A stretch of DNA of 64,000 nt, from contig NZ_JADLQQ010000004.1 of NCBI RefSeq assembly GCF_015477765.1, positions 124,001-188,000 on the forward strand, read 5' to 3'. The DNA is from Nocardia transvalensis. GTDB taxonomy: Bacteria > Actinomycetota > Actinomycetes > Mycobacteriales > Mycobacteriaceae. Below the pieces are notes generated by a model that was given only the letters and a program-made list of their open reading frames with translations, was not told the origin of the DNA and searched no databases. Positions 34,064 through 43,036 of this stretch are shown piece after piece. The first letter of the stretch is position 1, and each line of letters begins with the position of its first letter. The translations under genes and the position numbers were made by a program.

Positions 34064-34573
34064 ATGTCGGCTTACACTCTGCTGCTCATCGTGCACATCG
34101 TCACCGGGAGCGCGGGGCTGTTGCTGGGCCCGATCGTGATGTGGGTGGACACCCGGGGCCGGGATCGCACCTACGGCAGCGTGTATGTGGCTCTCGTTGT
34201 GGCCGTGGCAATTTCGGCCGTTGGACTGGTGGTGGTGCGTCGCCACGATCTATGGTGGCTCATTCCGGTCTCGGCACTGACCGTGGCACTGGCCGTCATC
34301 GCTCAGCGCAGGATCGGGCGCCCCGAACGCTTCCGCGGCCACCTCTACGTCCACTGTCAGGGCGGCTCCTATATCGCCTTGGTCACCGCCACGGTCGTGG
34401 TCTCGTTCGCACTCGACGGCCCCCTCACCGGCGGCTGGCAGCTGATCGCCTGGCTCGGCCCGACCGCGATCGGCGCACCGCTGCTGGAGGTCTGGCGGCG
34501 CCGGGCATTCGGGCCCGAAACCGACCGTCGGTCCGCAAACTTCGGTCCGACACACCCAATTCGGGCATGGTGA
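34064..34573 (+). CDS. multi-span membrane protein, DUF2306-like
   Basis: A 169-residue protein with about four membrane helices (residues ~3-25, 38-58, 64-82, 104-140) and the pattern LLLIVHIVTGSAGLLLGPI...RTYGSVYVAL...YVHCQGGSYIAL, which recalls DUF2306-like proteins. Two conserved-looking histidines (near residues 11 and 96) could bind heme, but this is speculation. It sits 7 bases after the DUF1707 gene and is probably co-transcribed with it. Confidence 0.6.
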   Translation: MSAYTLLLIVHIVTGSAGLLLGPIVMWVDTRGRDRTYGSVYVALVVAVAISAVGLVVVRRHDLWWLIPVSALTVALAVIAQRRIGRPERFRGHLYVHCQGGSYIALVTATVVVSFALDGPLTGGWQLIAWLGPTAIGAPLLEVWRRRAFGPETDRRSANFGPTHPIRAW

Positions 34574-34633
34574 CCACCAATTTCGCACAGTAGCTTGCGA
34601 TCTCGAGCACTCTGTAGGGAAAGATAGGGCCCC

Positions 34634-35065
34634 ATGACCGCATCTCGAGTGTTTCGTTCGTTGTTGCGTGCCGTGCCCGCGGTGCTCATCGCCGTGATCG
34701 CCGCCGCCACCTTCGCCGCGGCCGGTGGCGTGGCGGCCGCCCAGGCGCCCGGCATTCCCGCACTGCCCGGTGGTGTGCAGCGCCTGCAGGTCGCGCCCGG
34801 CCAGAACACCGGCGCCAGCGGCAGCGTCATCCGGGGTAAGACGGACAGCTACTCCGTGGCCGCCGGACCGGGGCAGCCCCTGCACGTGGAGGTCACCTCG
34901 CCCACCAACAACGCCCGAGTGTCGGTGGCCCCGCTGATCGGCCCGCAGATCGCCAACGAGGCCCCCGCCGCCGATTTCGTCGCCGACGGCACCGACTACC
35001 AGGTGGTCGTCTCCTCCGCCGACGGCAACGCCGCCGACTACACCCTGACCATCACCTCGGCCTGA
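34634..35065 (+). CDS. secreted protein of unknown function
   Basis: A 143-residue exported protein. The Sec signal peptide (basic start TASRVFRSLLR, hydrophobic AVLIAVIAAATFAAAGGVA) is probably cleaved after AAA/AQA near residue 37. The mature part is a small beta-rich domain (VQRLQVAPGQNTGASGSVIRGKTDSYSVAAGPGQPLHVEV) resembling the PPC-type beta-sandwich domains of extracellular proteins. No catalytic motif. It is followed by a hairpin terminator. Confidence 0.65.
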   Translation: MTASRVFRSLLRAVPAVLIAVIAAATFAAAGGVAAAQAPGIPALPGGVQRLQVAPGQNTGASGSVIRGKTDSYSVAAGPGQPLHVEVTSPTNNARVSVAPLIGPQIANEAPAADFVADGTDYQVVVSSADGNAADYTLTITSA

Positions 35066-35089
35066 CGTTTTCGATTCGTCTCTGTGAGA

Positions 35090-35124
35090 GATCAGCCCGG
35101 ACTGCCACGGCAGCCGGGCTGATC
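35090..35124 (+). terminator. hairpin terminator after the secreted-protein gene
   Basis: GATCAGCCCGG (35090-35100) pairs with CCGGGCTGATC (35114-35124). The stem continues as CTGC/GCAG after a one-base bulge, with a tight loop. It starts 25 bases after the stop codon. Confidence 0.75.
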
Positions 35125-35247
35125 GCATTCTGCGCCAGTGTGATTCGGGTCGATGTCGAGCCCACCCAAATTCGCTGGCTGCGGCCTTCGGGCAGTACCT
35201 AGGCTCGGCACCTCGACGAGCCGTCGCCGACACTCGAGGAGGTGCAT

Positions 35248-36627
35248 GTGACCAATCCTGGGACGACGATCACCGCAACCGGAGAACGGCAGTGGCGTAT
35301 CGCCGAGCATGCGCTGCTGTGGGCGATCGGCCTGACCACCTTCACGATCGGGATCGACACCACCGTCGTCGGAGTCGCGCTGCCCGCCATCCGCGGCGGA
35401 TTGCCGCAGTCGTCGTGGAGTGCCACCGCCGTCGTCGTGGGCTATACCCTCACCTTCGGCGCCTTCATGTTGTCCGCCGGGCACATCGCGGATCGTTTCG
35501 GTCGAAAGCGCGTATTCACCTGGGGGATCGGCGTTTTCGCGGCGACCTCGGCACTGTGCGGCCTGGCGCCGACCCTTCCCGTGCTGGTCGTGGCCCGGCT
35601 GGCTCAAGGGGTGGCGGCCGCGGCCCTCAATTCGGCGGGGATGGCCCTGTTGGCGGAGAACTTCCGAGGCGAGTCGCAGCGCAGGGCGTTTCGCATCTGG
35701 GGCGCGATCATGGGGGCGAGCTTCGCCGCGGGGCCGATCATCGGCGGTCTGGCGACCGACTACGTCGGGTGGCGGTGGATCTTTCTCGTCAACGTGCCGG
35801 TGCTCGTTGCCTGCGGTCTCGTCGTGCACCGTCTGGCCGCGAGTAGCCCTCGGCGCGACGGCGGGTCGCCAGACCTGTTCGGCCAGTTCATGACCGTCGG
35901 GATGGGAGCGGCCGTCTTCACCGCGGTATCGGCCGTCGACAGCCGAGCCTGGGCCCTGACCGCCGGGGCCGCTGCCGTCGGAGCCGTGTGCGCGGCGGGC
36001 CTGCTGGGCCGGACCTCCAGCCCGCAGCACATTCTGGACCGGTCGTATTTCGACAGTGCGGCGCTGGTGTGCGTGACGATCGTCCCGGTTCTGTTCTCGA
36101 TAGCCTTCTGGTGCCTGCTCATCATCGTTCCGGATCGGCTCGGCACCCGGGTCGGCGCCGATCCCGTGCATGCGGCGTTCTGGGTGCTGCCCCTGACCGC
36201 CGGGCTGGTGCTGGCGGCATTCGTCCCGATGACACGGCTCCGAGCGGACTACCGGGCAAGTATCGGCGTCGGATTCGCCGGATTGAGCCTCGGCGCAGTC
36301 GTGGCGGCGGTCTCCGGGTCGTCGGCGGGGCTGGTGGCGGGCATGGCCGTCATGGGGCTCGCCGCGGGATATATGAATCCCGATGTCGCCCAAGCGGCTA
36401 TCGCCCTGTCGGACCCCGCGCGCAGCGGCGTGGCGGCCGGGCTGACCAGCACGATGCGGCAGCTCGGATTCGGCGTCGGCGTGCTGGGAGTGGGCGCCGT
36501 CGGGGGTGGGGCGGCGTCGCCGTCGGCCGCGCTGTCGCCTATCTTCGGTGTATCAGCGGTCGCGGCCGTCGTCGGCTCGGCGGTCGCGATCACGATCTAC
36601 GCCGTGACCCGCGCGAAGGGCAACTGA
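35248..36627 (+). CDS. MFS drug:proton antiporter (DHA2-like)
   Basis: A 459-residue major facilitator transporter with 12-14 predicted spans. The first helix region TTFTIGIDTTVVGVALPAI (motif D1-like) and the cytosolic loop GHIADRFGRKRVF (motif A) point to the EmrB/QacA-type DHA2 group that exports drugs or metabolites; motif C-like GPIIGGLATDYVGWRWIF is also present. GTG 35248 is chosen for its GAGGAGG site five bases away; GTG 35242 lies on that site. It stands alone upstream of smc without a regulator, so the substrate is unknown. Confidence 0.85.
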   Translation: MTNPGTTITATGERQWRIAEHALLWAIGLTTFTIGIDTTVVGVALPAIRGGLPQSSWSATAVVVGYTLTFGAFMLSAGHIADRFGRKRVFTWGIGVFAATSALCGLAPTLPVLVVARLAQGVAAAALNSAGMALLAENFRGESQRRAFRIWGAIMGASFAAGPIIGGLATDYVGWRWIFLVNVPVLVACGLVVHRLAASSPRRDGGSPDLFGQFMTVGMGAAVFTAVSAVDSRAWALTAGAAAVGAVCAAGLLGRTSSPQHILDRSYFDSAALVCVTIVPVLFSIAFWCLLIIVPDRLGTRVGADPVHAAFWVLPLTAGLVLAAFVPMTRLRADYRASIGVGFAGLSLGAVVAAVSGSSAGLVAGMAVMGLAAGYMNPDVAQAAIALSDPARSGVAAGLTSTMRQLGFGVGVLGVGAVGGGAASPSAALSPIFGVSAVAAVVGSAVAITIYAVTRAKGN

Positions 36628-36681
36628 ATCGCGCGGCCCGGGTACCGGCCGACGGCGAAGTTAGCGGTAGATTGGCCTGCT

Positions 36682-39600
36682 GTGCACCTGAAGAGTCTGA
36701 CGCTGAAGGGGTTCAAATCCTTCGCGTCCGCGACGACGCTGCGCTTCGAGCCGGGCATCACCTGCGTGGTGGGGCCGAACGGCTCGGGCAAGTCGAACGT
36801 CGTCGACGCGCTGACCTGGGTGATGGGTGAGCAGGGCGCGAAGGCGCTGCGGGGCGGCAAGATGCAGGACGTCATCTTCGCCGGGACCGCGGGCCGCGCG
36901 CCGCTCGGGCGTGCCGAGGTGACGCTGACCATCGACAACTCCGACGGTGCCCTGCCCATCGACTACTCCGAGGTGTCGATCACCCGCCGCATGTTCCGCG
37001 ACGGCGCCGGTGAATACGAGATCAACGGCAACTCCTGCCGTCTGATGGATGTGCAGGAGTTGCTGTCCGATTCCGGCATCGGCCGGGAGATGCACGTCAT
37101 CGTCGGCCAGGGGCAGCTGTCGGCGATTCTGGAATCGCGCCCCGAGGACCGCCGCGCCTTCATCGAGGAGGCCGCCGGCGTGCTCAAACACCGCAAGCGC
37201 AAGGAGAAGGCGGTCCGCAAGCTGGAGGCCATGCAGGCCAATCTGGCCCGCCTGACCGACCTCACCACCGAGCTACGCCGCCAGCTCAAACCGCTCGGCC
37301 GCCAGGCCGAGGTGGCCCGGCGCGCGGCGACGGTGCAGGCCGAACTGCGCGACGCCCGGCTACGCTTGGCCGCCGACGACCTGGTGAGCCGCCGCCGCGA
37401 CCTGGAGAGCCAGCAGAGCAAGGAAGCCTTCGCCCGCGAACAGCACATCAACGTCCAGGCCGAACTCGACGCCGCCAATGCGGCGCTGGCGCAACAGGAA
37501 TTCCAGCTCTCGCGGCTCACCCCGTCGGCCGAGGCCGCCGCCCAGACCTGGTTTCAGCTGTCGGCGCTGGTGGAGCGGGTCAATGCCACCATCCGCATCG
37601 CCCGCGACCGCGCCCGCAACCTGACCATCGAACAGCCCACCGGCACCGGGCGCGATCCGGACCAGCTCGAGGCCGAGGCCGCCCGCGTGGAGGCCGAGGA
37701 GGCCGAACTGCTGGAGGCGGTCGAGGTCGCCACCGCCACCCTGGAGGCCGCGCGCGAACAGCTCCACGAACGCGAACAGGCCGCCAAGGCCGCCGAGCAG
37801 GCGCATCTGGCGGCGGTGCGGGCCATCGCCGACCGCCGCGAGGGCCTGGCCCGGCTGTCGGGCCAGGTGGACAATCTGCGCACCCGCGCCCAGTCCGCGG
37901 AGACCGAGATCGCCCGGCTGTCGACGGCCCTGTCCGAGGCGCGGCAGCGAGGCGCCGCCGCCGAGGCCGAATTCGAATCCGTGCAAAACGAACTCAGCGA
38001 CCTCGACGCGGGCGAGGAAAGTCTCGACGCCGCCTACGAGCACGCCGCGCAGGCCCTGGAACTGGCCGATCAGCGGGTGGCCGAACTCCGCGAGAAGGAC
38101 CGCGAGGCCAGCAAGAAGGTCGCCTCGCTCACCGCCCGCATCGAGGCCCTGACGATGGGCCTGTCCCGCAAGGACGGCGGCGCCTGGCTGATGGAACACC
38201 ATGGCGAGGGCCTGCTCGGCCCGCTGTCTGCCCTGCTGCGTGTGCACCCCGGCTACGAGGCCGCCGTCGCGGCAGCTCTGGGCCCGCTCGCCGATGCCAT
38301 TGCCGCCGAATCGGATTCGTCCGCTCGGGCGGCCATGCGCGCAATCAAGGAGGCCGACGGCGGACGCGCCGCACTGGTCTTCGGCAATGCCGGGGGAGCG
38401 GGGTCGGGGGATACGGCGGCACGTCCTGAGTTGCCCAGCGGGGCGCGATGGCTTGCCGATGTCGTGGATTGCCCGGCGAATATGCGGGTCGCCATCGATG
38501 CGCTGACCCTGCGGACCGCGGTCGTCGAGGATCTCGCGGCGGCGGCGGACGTTCTTGCGGCACAACCGGATCTGCGCCTCGTCACTCGCGATGGTGATCT
38601 CACCGGTACCGGTTGGCTGCTCGGCGGCTCGGATCGGGCGCCCAGCAAGCTCGAGATTCAGGCCGATATCGACGCCGCCCAGGCCGAATTGGAGTCGTGG
38701 CAGCGGCAGGCCGAGGAACTCGAGGCGGCGCTGGCGGGGGCGCTGGCCGAGCAGACCGATCGGAAGGAGGCCGTCGACCAGGCGCTGCTGGCCCTGCACG
38801 AATCCGATCAGGCGTTGGTGGCCATCTACGACCGGCTCGGCCGCCTCGGCGACACCGCCCGGACCGCACACGCCGAATGTGAGCGACTATTGGCCCAGCG
38901 CGCCGACGCCGAGACCGCGCGCGACGAGAATCTGGAGAAGCTCGCCGAACTCGAGGATCGGCTGCGGCACGTGGAATCCGAACAGTCCGACCTGGATTCG
39001 GATGCCGATGCCGGGACCGAAACGGCCGGACAGGAGCGCGAGGAGGCGGCCGCCGCCCTCGCCGAGGCCCGCTCCATGGAGGTGGAGGCGCGGCTGGCCG
39101 TCCGCACCGCCGAGGAGCGCGCCGAATCCGTTCGCGGCAAGGCCGATTCGCTGCGCCGCGCCGCCCGCGCCGAACGCGAGGCCCGCGCCCGCGCCGAACG
39201 GGCCCAGGCCGCGCGCCGCCGCGCCGCCGAGGTCGCCGCCGTGGTCGCCGACTCCGCCGAACGCATTGCCGCCGAGCTGCAGACCGTGGTGGCCGAGGCA
39301 TCCGCCCGCCGCGACGAATTGGTGCGCCGCCGCACCGAATGCGCCGCCCAGGTCGACCGGACCAAGGAGCGGGTGCGCGCCCTGACCGCCCAGCTGTCGC
39401 AGCTCACCGATGCGGTGCACCGCGACGAGGTGGCCCGCGCCGAGGCGGCGCTGCGCATCGAACAGCTGGAACAGAACATCAGCGAACAGTTCGGCATCGC
39501 CCTGGACGACCTGATCGCCGAATACGGCCCTGATGTGCCAATGCCGCCGTCGGCGTTGGAGATTCAGGAGTACGAGCAGGCCCGCGAGCGCGGCGAACAG

Positions 39601-40302
39601 GTCAGCGAGCCCCAGCCCATGCCCTACGACCGGGCTACGCAGCAGCGGCGCGCCAAGCGGGCCGAGAAGGATCTGACCACCCTCGGCAAGGTCAATCCCC
39701 TTGCGCTGGAGGAGTTCGCGGCCCTCGAGGAGCGCTACACCTTCCTGTCCACTCAGCTCGAGGACGTCCGCAAGGCCCGCCAGGACCTGCTGGACGTGGT
39801 CGCCGAGGTGGATGCGCGCATCCTGCAGGTGTTCACCGAGGCCTATGAGGATGTGGCACGCGAATTCGTCGAGGTGTTCGGCAAGCTGTTCCCCGGCGGT
39901 GAGGGGCGGCTGCTGCTCACCGAACCGGGCGACATGCTCAGCACCGGTGTCGAGGTGGAGGCCCGCCCGCCGGGCAAGAAGGTCAAGCGCCTATCGCTGC
40001 TGTCCGGCGGCGAGAAGTCGCTGACCGCGGTGGCGTTGCTGGTGGCCATCTTCCGCGCCCGTCCCTCACCGTTCTACGTGATGGACGAGGTCGAGGCGGC
40101 GCTCGACGACACCAACCTGCGCCGGCTCATCGGCCTGTTCGAGCAGCTGCGCGAGAAATCGCAGCTGATCGTGATCACCCACCAGAAACCGACCATGGAG
40201 ATCGCCGACGCCCTCTACGGCGTGAGCATGCGCGGCGACGGCATCACCCAGGTCATCTCCCAGCGCCTGCGCGGCGAAAACCTGGTGGGCGCACCGAGTT
40301 AG
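36682..40302 (+). CDS. smc: chromosome segregation protein SMC
   Basis: A 1206-residue SMC ATPase that, with ScpA and ScpB, compacts and separates sister chromosomes. The N-terminal head has Walker [10 protein letters not shown] (31-39) and the Q-loop region. Two long coiled coils (about 165-500 and 680-1010) flank a hinge (about 510-660, with [24 protein letters not shown]). The C-terminal head has the ABC signature [17 protein letters not shown] and Walker [17 protein letters not shown] start. Its stop overlaps the end of the convergent methyltransferase gene by four bases. ftsY lies further downstream after an insertion of five small genes. Confidence 0.97.
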   Translation: MHLKSLTLKGFKSFASATTLRFEPGITCVVGPNGSGKSNVVDALTWVMGEQGAKALRGGKMQDVIFAGTAGRAPLGRAEVTLTIDNSDGALPIDYSEVSITRRMFRDGAGEYEINGNSCRLMDVQELLSDSGIGREMHVIVGQGQLSAILESRPEDRRAFIEEAAGVLKHRKRKEKAVRKLEAMQANLARLTDLTTELRRQLKPLGRQAEVARRAATVQAELRDARLRLAADDLVSRRRDLESQQSKEAFAREQHINVQAELDAANAALAQQEFQLSRLTPSAEAAAQTWFQLSALVERVNATIRIARDRARNLTIEQPTGTGRDPDQLEAEAARVEAEEAELLEAVEVATATLEAAREQLHEREQAAKAAEQAHLAAVRAIADRREGLARLSGQVDNLRTRAQSAETEIARLSTALSEARQRGAAAEAEFESVQNELSDLDAGEESLDAAYEHAAQALELADQRVAELREKDREASKKVASLTARIEALTMGLSRKDGGAWLMEHHGEGLLGPLSALLRVHPGYEAAVAAALGPLADAIAAESDSSARAAMRAIKEADGGRAALVFGNAGGAGSGDTAARPELPSGARWLADVVDCPANMRVAIDALTLRTAVVEDLAAAADVLAAQPDLRLVTRDGDLTGTGWLLGGSDRAPSKLEIQADIDAAQAELESWQRQAEELEAALAGALAEQTDRKEAVDQALLALHESDQALVAIYDRLGRLGDTARTAHAECERLLAQRADAETARDENLEKLAELEDRLRHVESEQSDLDSDADAGTETAGQEREEAAAALAEARSMEVEARLAVRTAEERAESVRGKADSLRRAARAEREARARAERAQAARRRAAEVAAVVADSAERIAAELQTVVAEASARRDELVRRRTECAAQVDRTKERVRALTAQLSQLTDAVHRDEVARAEAALRIEQLEQNISEQFGIALDDLIAEYGPDVPMPPSALEIQEYEQARERGEQVSEPQPMPYDRATQQRRAKRAEKDLTTLGKVNPLALEEFAALEERYTFLSTQLEDVRKARQDLLDVVAEVDARILQVFTEAYEDVAREFVEVFGKLFPGGEGRLLLTEPGDMLSTGVEVEARPPGKKVKRLSLLSGGEKSLTAVALLVAIFRARPSPFYVMDEVEAALDDTNLRRLIGLFEQLREKSQLIVITHQKPTMEIADALYGVSMRGDGITQVISQRLRGENLVGAPS

Positions 40303-41135
40303 CGCGGGCCCGGCTTCACGCCGACGGCGCCGACGGTGTCGAAGTAGGTGGCCGAGGTGTCCTCGTCCGGGTCCGGGCGCCACTGCGGGACTCGGACCAG
40401 GCCCGGTTCCACCAGATCGAATCCGTCGAACAGGGCGGTGATTTCGTCCAGGGAGCGCATGATCAGCGGGGTGGGCGTCTGTTTGCTCATCTCCACCGTG
40501 TCGGCGAGTTCCTGTGCGGGCCAGCCCGCGCTGGTCATATGGGAGATCACCAGCATGCTGCCGGGAACCAGCCGATCGCGCAGCGCGGCGAGCATGGCGT
40601 GGGGTTCGGCGCTGGCGGGGATGTAGTGCAGCAGCGCGACCAGCAGCACGGCTACCGGCTTGTCGAAGTCCAGCTGCGCGCGCACCGCAGGATCGGCGAC
40701 GATGGCCTCCAAGTCGCGGGCGTCGGCGCGGATCGCCGTGGCCCACGGGACGTCGGCGAGGATGCGGCGGCTCATGACCACCGCCACCGGGTCGATATCG
40801 GTGTAGACGACGCGGGCGTCGACCCCGAGATCGGCCAGGATCTCGTGCACATTCCCGGCCGTGGGGATGCCGGAGCCGATATCGAGGAACTGTGTCACCC
40901 CCTGCTCGGCGCAGTAGGTGACCGCGCGGCGCAGGAACGCCCGGTTGGTCCAGGCCGAACGCAGGCTGTGCGGCCACCGTTTACGTCCCAGCTCCGCCAG
41001 TTCCCGATCGACGCTGAAATTGTGGGAGCCGCCGAGGGCGTAGTCGTAGATCCGAGCGATACTCGGCACGCTGGGGTCGATATCGTCGCTGGCCCAATCG
41101 GGGAGCAGCGGTGGTGTCCCGGAGATCTCGGACAT
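40299..41135 (-). CDS. DUF574 SAM-dependent methyltransferase
   Basis: A 278-residue member of the DUF574 (Methyltransf_19) family that is greatly expanded in Streptomyces and Nocardia. Typical blocks are [22 protein letters not shown] (~20-40), the SAM-binding [17 protein letters not shown] (~82-98), [16 protein letters not shown] and VALLHYIP. Substrates are unknown. ATG 41135 (MSEISG) is chosen for spacing to a GGGTGG site; ATG 41141 is close. A second paralogue lies at 52234-53040. Confidence 0.85.
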   Translation of the reverse strand: MSEISGTPPLLPDWASDDIDPSVPSIARIYDYALGGSHNFSVDRELAELGRKRWPHSLRSAWTNRAFLRRAVTYCAEQGVTQFLDIGSGIPTAGNVHEILADLGVDARVVYTDIDPVAVVMSRRILADVPWATAIRADARDLEAIVADPAVRAQLDFDKPVAVLLVALLHYIPASAEPHAMLAALRDRLVPGSMLVISHMTSAGWPAQELADTVEMSKQTPTPLIMRSLDEITALFDGFDLVEPGLVRVPQWRPDPDEDTSATYFDTVGAVGVKPGPR

Positions 41136-41231
41136 CGTCATCCACCCCGTGGTGTCGCTGGGTTGGGAAGGCGCCGCGGGAACGCGACCAAACAACCATA
41201 CGCGACGGCCTCACATCGCTACCCTCATCGC

Positions 41232-41684
41232 GTGCAAACTTTCGTTTGGGAGGGAATCGACGAGCCGCGCATGGAGATCGTGCATGTGGACAGCCTGGAC
41301 CGCGCGCACGGCACCCAACTCGGAATGGTGTACGAATTACGTTGGTGGCTCGATGGTTCGGAGCTGACCGTCGACGGCGGTGACGGGCCGGTGCGCCACG
41401 GTCTGGACGGGGCCGATTTCTTCGATCTGCAGCACAGCGCGTTCTTCAACTCCCTGCCGGTGCTGCGGGACGGTCTGCTCGCGACCGCGGGGCCGCCGCG
41501 CGACTACACCATGCGCTTCGTCACCGTGCCCGCACTCACCGCGGCCCCCGTCCGGCAGCGATACCAGCCGAACGGAGACCGCACCGTGCGCTTCAGCACG
41601 GGTGACTACCAGGCTCGGATCGACTTCGATCGGGACGGTTTCGTCGTTCTGTATCACGACTATCTGCGGCGGCTGCATCCGTGA
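41232..41684 (+). CDS. putative glycolipid-binding protein (DUF1089)
   Basis: A 150-residue protein resembling the putative glycolipid-binding family. It starts with a FVWEGID strand, has YELRWWLDGSEL in the middle, and the C-terminal half VTVPALTAAPVRQRYQPNGDRTVRFSTGDYQARIDFDRDGFVVLYHDYLRRL has the repeated beta-strand pattern of the family. No signal peptide or membrane span. The start is GTG 41232. Its 3' end overlaps the convergent DUF6191-like gene by 92 bases, unusual for a conserved pair, so one of the two ends may be mis-set. Confidence 0.65.
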   Translation: MQTFVWEGIDEPRMEIVHVDSLDRAHGTQLGMVYELRWWLDGSELTVDGGDGPVRHGLDGADFFDLQHSAFFNSLPVLRDGLLATAGPPRDYTMRFVTVPALTAAPVRQRYQPNGDRTVRFSTGDYQARIDFDRDGFVVLYHDYLRRLHP

Positions 41685-41901
41685 TCGGCGCATCGCCCGG
41701 TGGGCGAGCGGACAGGGTGACCGTGCCGGATTTCAGGTCCACCAGCGGGTCGTCGCCGGAGAGGCGATCGTCCACCTTGGCGATCGCGACCCACTCCTTG
41801 CGTTCGTGAATGTGCTTGCGGGACGGGCCGAACAGCTCGTCCACCACCTCGACCCCCGGGTAGCTGTGTTCACGCGGCCTGCGCCGACGCCACCAACTCA
41901 C
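41593..41901 (-). CDS. DUF6191-like small protein
   Basis: A 102-residue protein starting MSWWRRRRPREHSYPGVEVVDELFGPSRKH. The segment VDELFGPSRKHIHERKEW followed by VDLKSGTVTL matches the pattern of DUF6191 proteins (FNPSRRH ... VDLxSGTA) known from actinobacteria; function unknown. GTG 41901 was chosen because the frame upstream runs into the neighbour. The last ~30 residues overlap the convergent gene and are less convincing. Confidence 0.5.
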   Translation of the reverse strand: MSWWRRRRPREHSYPGVEVVDELFGPSRKHIHERKEWVAIAKVDDRLSGDDPLVDLKSGTVTLSARPPGDAPITDAAAADSRDTERRNRPDRSRSEPGSHPC

Positions 41902-41938
41902 CTCATCGACAGTACCCCGGCGCCGACCGCGGCTCGGT

Positions 41939-42328
41939 TCACAGCAGGTCGCTGACGTCGTCGGGAACGTCGACGGCGTATTTGCGCAGCGTCTCCATCG
42001 GGATGACCTCGAGCGCGTTCTCGTGCGTGGCGGCCAGCACGACCGGTGCGGCGACGCCGTCCTCGTGGGCGTGCAGCCAGCGCACGGCGACCACACACCA
42101 CCGGTCCCCGGGTTGCAGTCCGGGAAAGTTGTTCTCCGGGCGCGGGGTGATCAGATCGTTGCCGATCGACTTCTGGTGCTCCAGGAACTCCTGGGTCACC
42201 ACCGTGCACACCGTGTGGCTGCCCAGGTCTTCGGGGCCGGTGCTGCAGCATCCGTCCCGATAGAAGCCGGTGAGAGGATCGGTGCCACACTCCTCCAGCG
42301 GTCCCCCAAGCACATTTCGATCGGTCAC
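41939..42328 (-). CDS. DUF2237 family protein
   Basis: A 129-residue DUF2237 protein. The family blocks are NVLGGPLEECGTDPLTGFYRDGCCSTG (residues 5-31), GSHTVCTVVTQEFLEHQKSIGNDLITP, and GDRWCVVAVRWLHAHEDGVAAPVVLAATHENAL. Several conserved cysteines and histidines suggest metal binding, but no function is established. It is encoded alone, leftward, between the DUF6191-like gene and the divergent RpiB-like gene. Confidence 0.85.
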   Translation of the reverse strand: MTDRNVLGGPLEECGTDPLTGFYRDGCCSTGPEDLGSHTVCTVVTQEFLEHQKSIGNDLITPRPENNFPGLQPGDRWCVVAVRWLHAHEDGVAAPVVLAATHENALEVIPMETLRKYAVDVPDDVSDLL

Positions 42329-42492
42329 GTGGCCGATCCTATTGTCTCTGTGTTGGATTCGCCGCGCCTTCCGCGCCGTGGTGTTCGGTCGACCAGACCG
42401 GTCGGTAGTGAGAGGGTTTCTCCCTCCCCGGTCAGGCGCGTTCGCAACTGGCTGGTCGGCGCATGTCGTATCGGAAAACTACCCTCGTTGGT

Positions 42493-42900
42493 ATGCGGAT
42501 TGCGTTCGGAACCGACGAGTCCACCGATCTGACCCGGCACGTCAAGGACTGGTTGACGCATCGGGGGCATGAGGTCGTGATCGTCGGCGAGGACATCGCC
42601 TGGCCCGAGGTCGGGCGCGGTGTCGGCGAGGCGGTCGCCGCGGGACACGCGGACCGCGGCGTAGTGTGCTGCTGGACCGGCACGGGCGTGTCGATCGCCG
42701 CGAACAAGGTGGCGGGCGTGCGGGCCGCGCTGTGCACCGACCGGGCCACGGCCGAAGGCGCCCGCAAATGGAACGACGCCAACGTCCTGGCATTCGGCCT
42801 GCGCCTGACCTCGCCCACGATCGCCGACGAGATGCTCGACGCCTTCCTCACCACACCCCCCGACCAGTCCGAGGCCGAGAACTTCGCCCGCCTGGGGTAG
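42493..42900 (+). CDS. RpiB/LacAB-family sugar-phosphate isomerase
   Basis: A 135-residue protein of the RpiB/LacAB fold. It begins MRIAFGTDESTDLTRHVKDWL; the segment GVVCCWTGTGVSIAANKVAGVRAALC contains the catalytic-loop cysteine and the phosphate-binding region, and ARKWNDANVLAFGLRL follows, as in ribose-5-phosphate isomerase B. Family members interconvert ribose/ribulose or other aldose/ketose phosphates; the true substrate is uncertain and it is shorter than canonical RpiB (~150-160). ATG 42493 is taken; ATG 42463 in frame is possible. Confidence 0.8.
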   Translation: MRIAFGTDESTDLTRHVKDWLTHRGHEVVIVGEDIAWPEVGRGVGEAVAAGHADRGVVCCWTGTGVSIAANKVAGVRAALCTDRATAEGARKWNDANVLAFGLRLTSPTIADEMLDAFLTTPPDQSEAENFARLG

Positions 42901-42902
42901 GG

Positions 42903-42927
42903 ATTCCGGCCGAGAGCGTGCCGGAAC
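42903..42927. repeat. ATTCCGGC-N9-GCCGGAAC element, copy 4
   Basis: The arms ATTCCGGC (42903-42910) and GCCGGAAC (42920-42927) with a nine-base spacer start two bases after the stop of the RpiB-like gene. A tandem duplication follows at 42940. Confidence 0.75.
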
Positions 42928-42939
42928 CAAGGGGAGCGC

Positions 42940-42988
42940 CCTCACGCTTCGTTTCCCGGCGTGTCCTCACGCTTCGTTTCCCGGCGTG
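42940..42988. repeat. 24-bp direct repeat, two copies
   Basis: Two identical 24-base copies, 42940-42963 and 42965-42988, beginning CCTCACGCTTCGTTTCCC and ending GGCGTG, separated by one T (period 25). They lie in the 136-base gap between the RpiB-like gene and ftsY, 48 bases before the ftsY GTG. Confidence 0.85.
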
Positions 42989-43036
42989 CTTTCGGCCGGG
43001 ACCAGGCACGGTTATGGCTTCTGAAAGGATGGGCGC

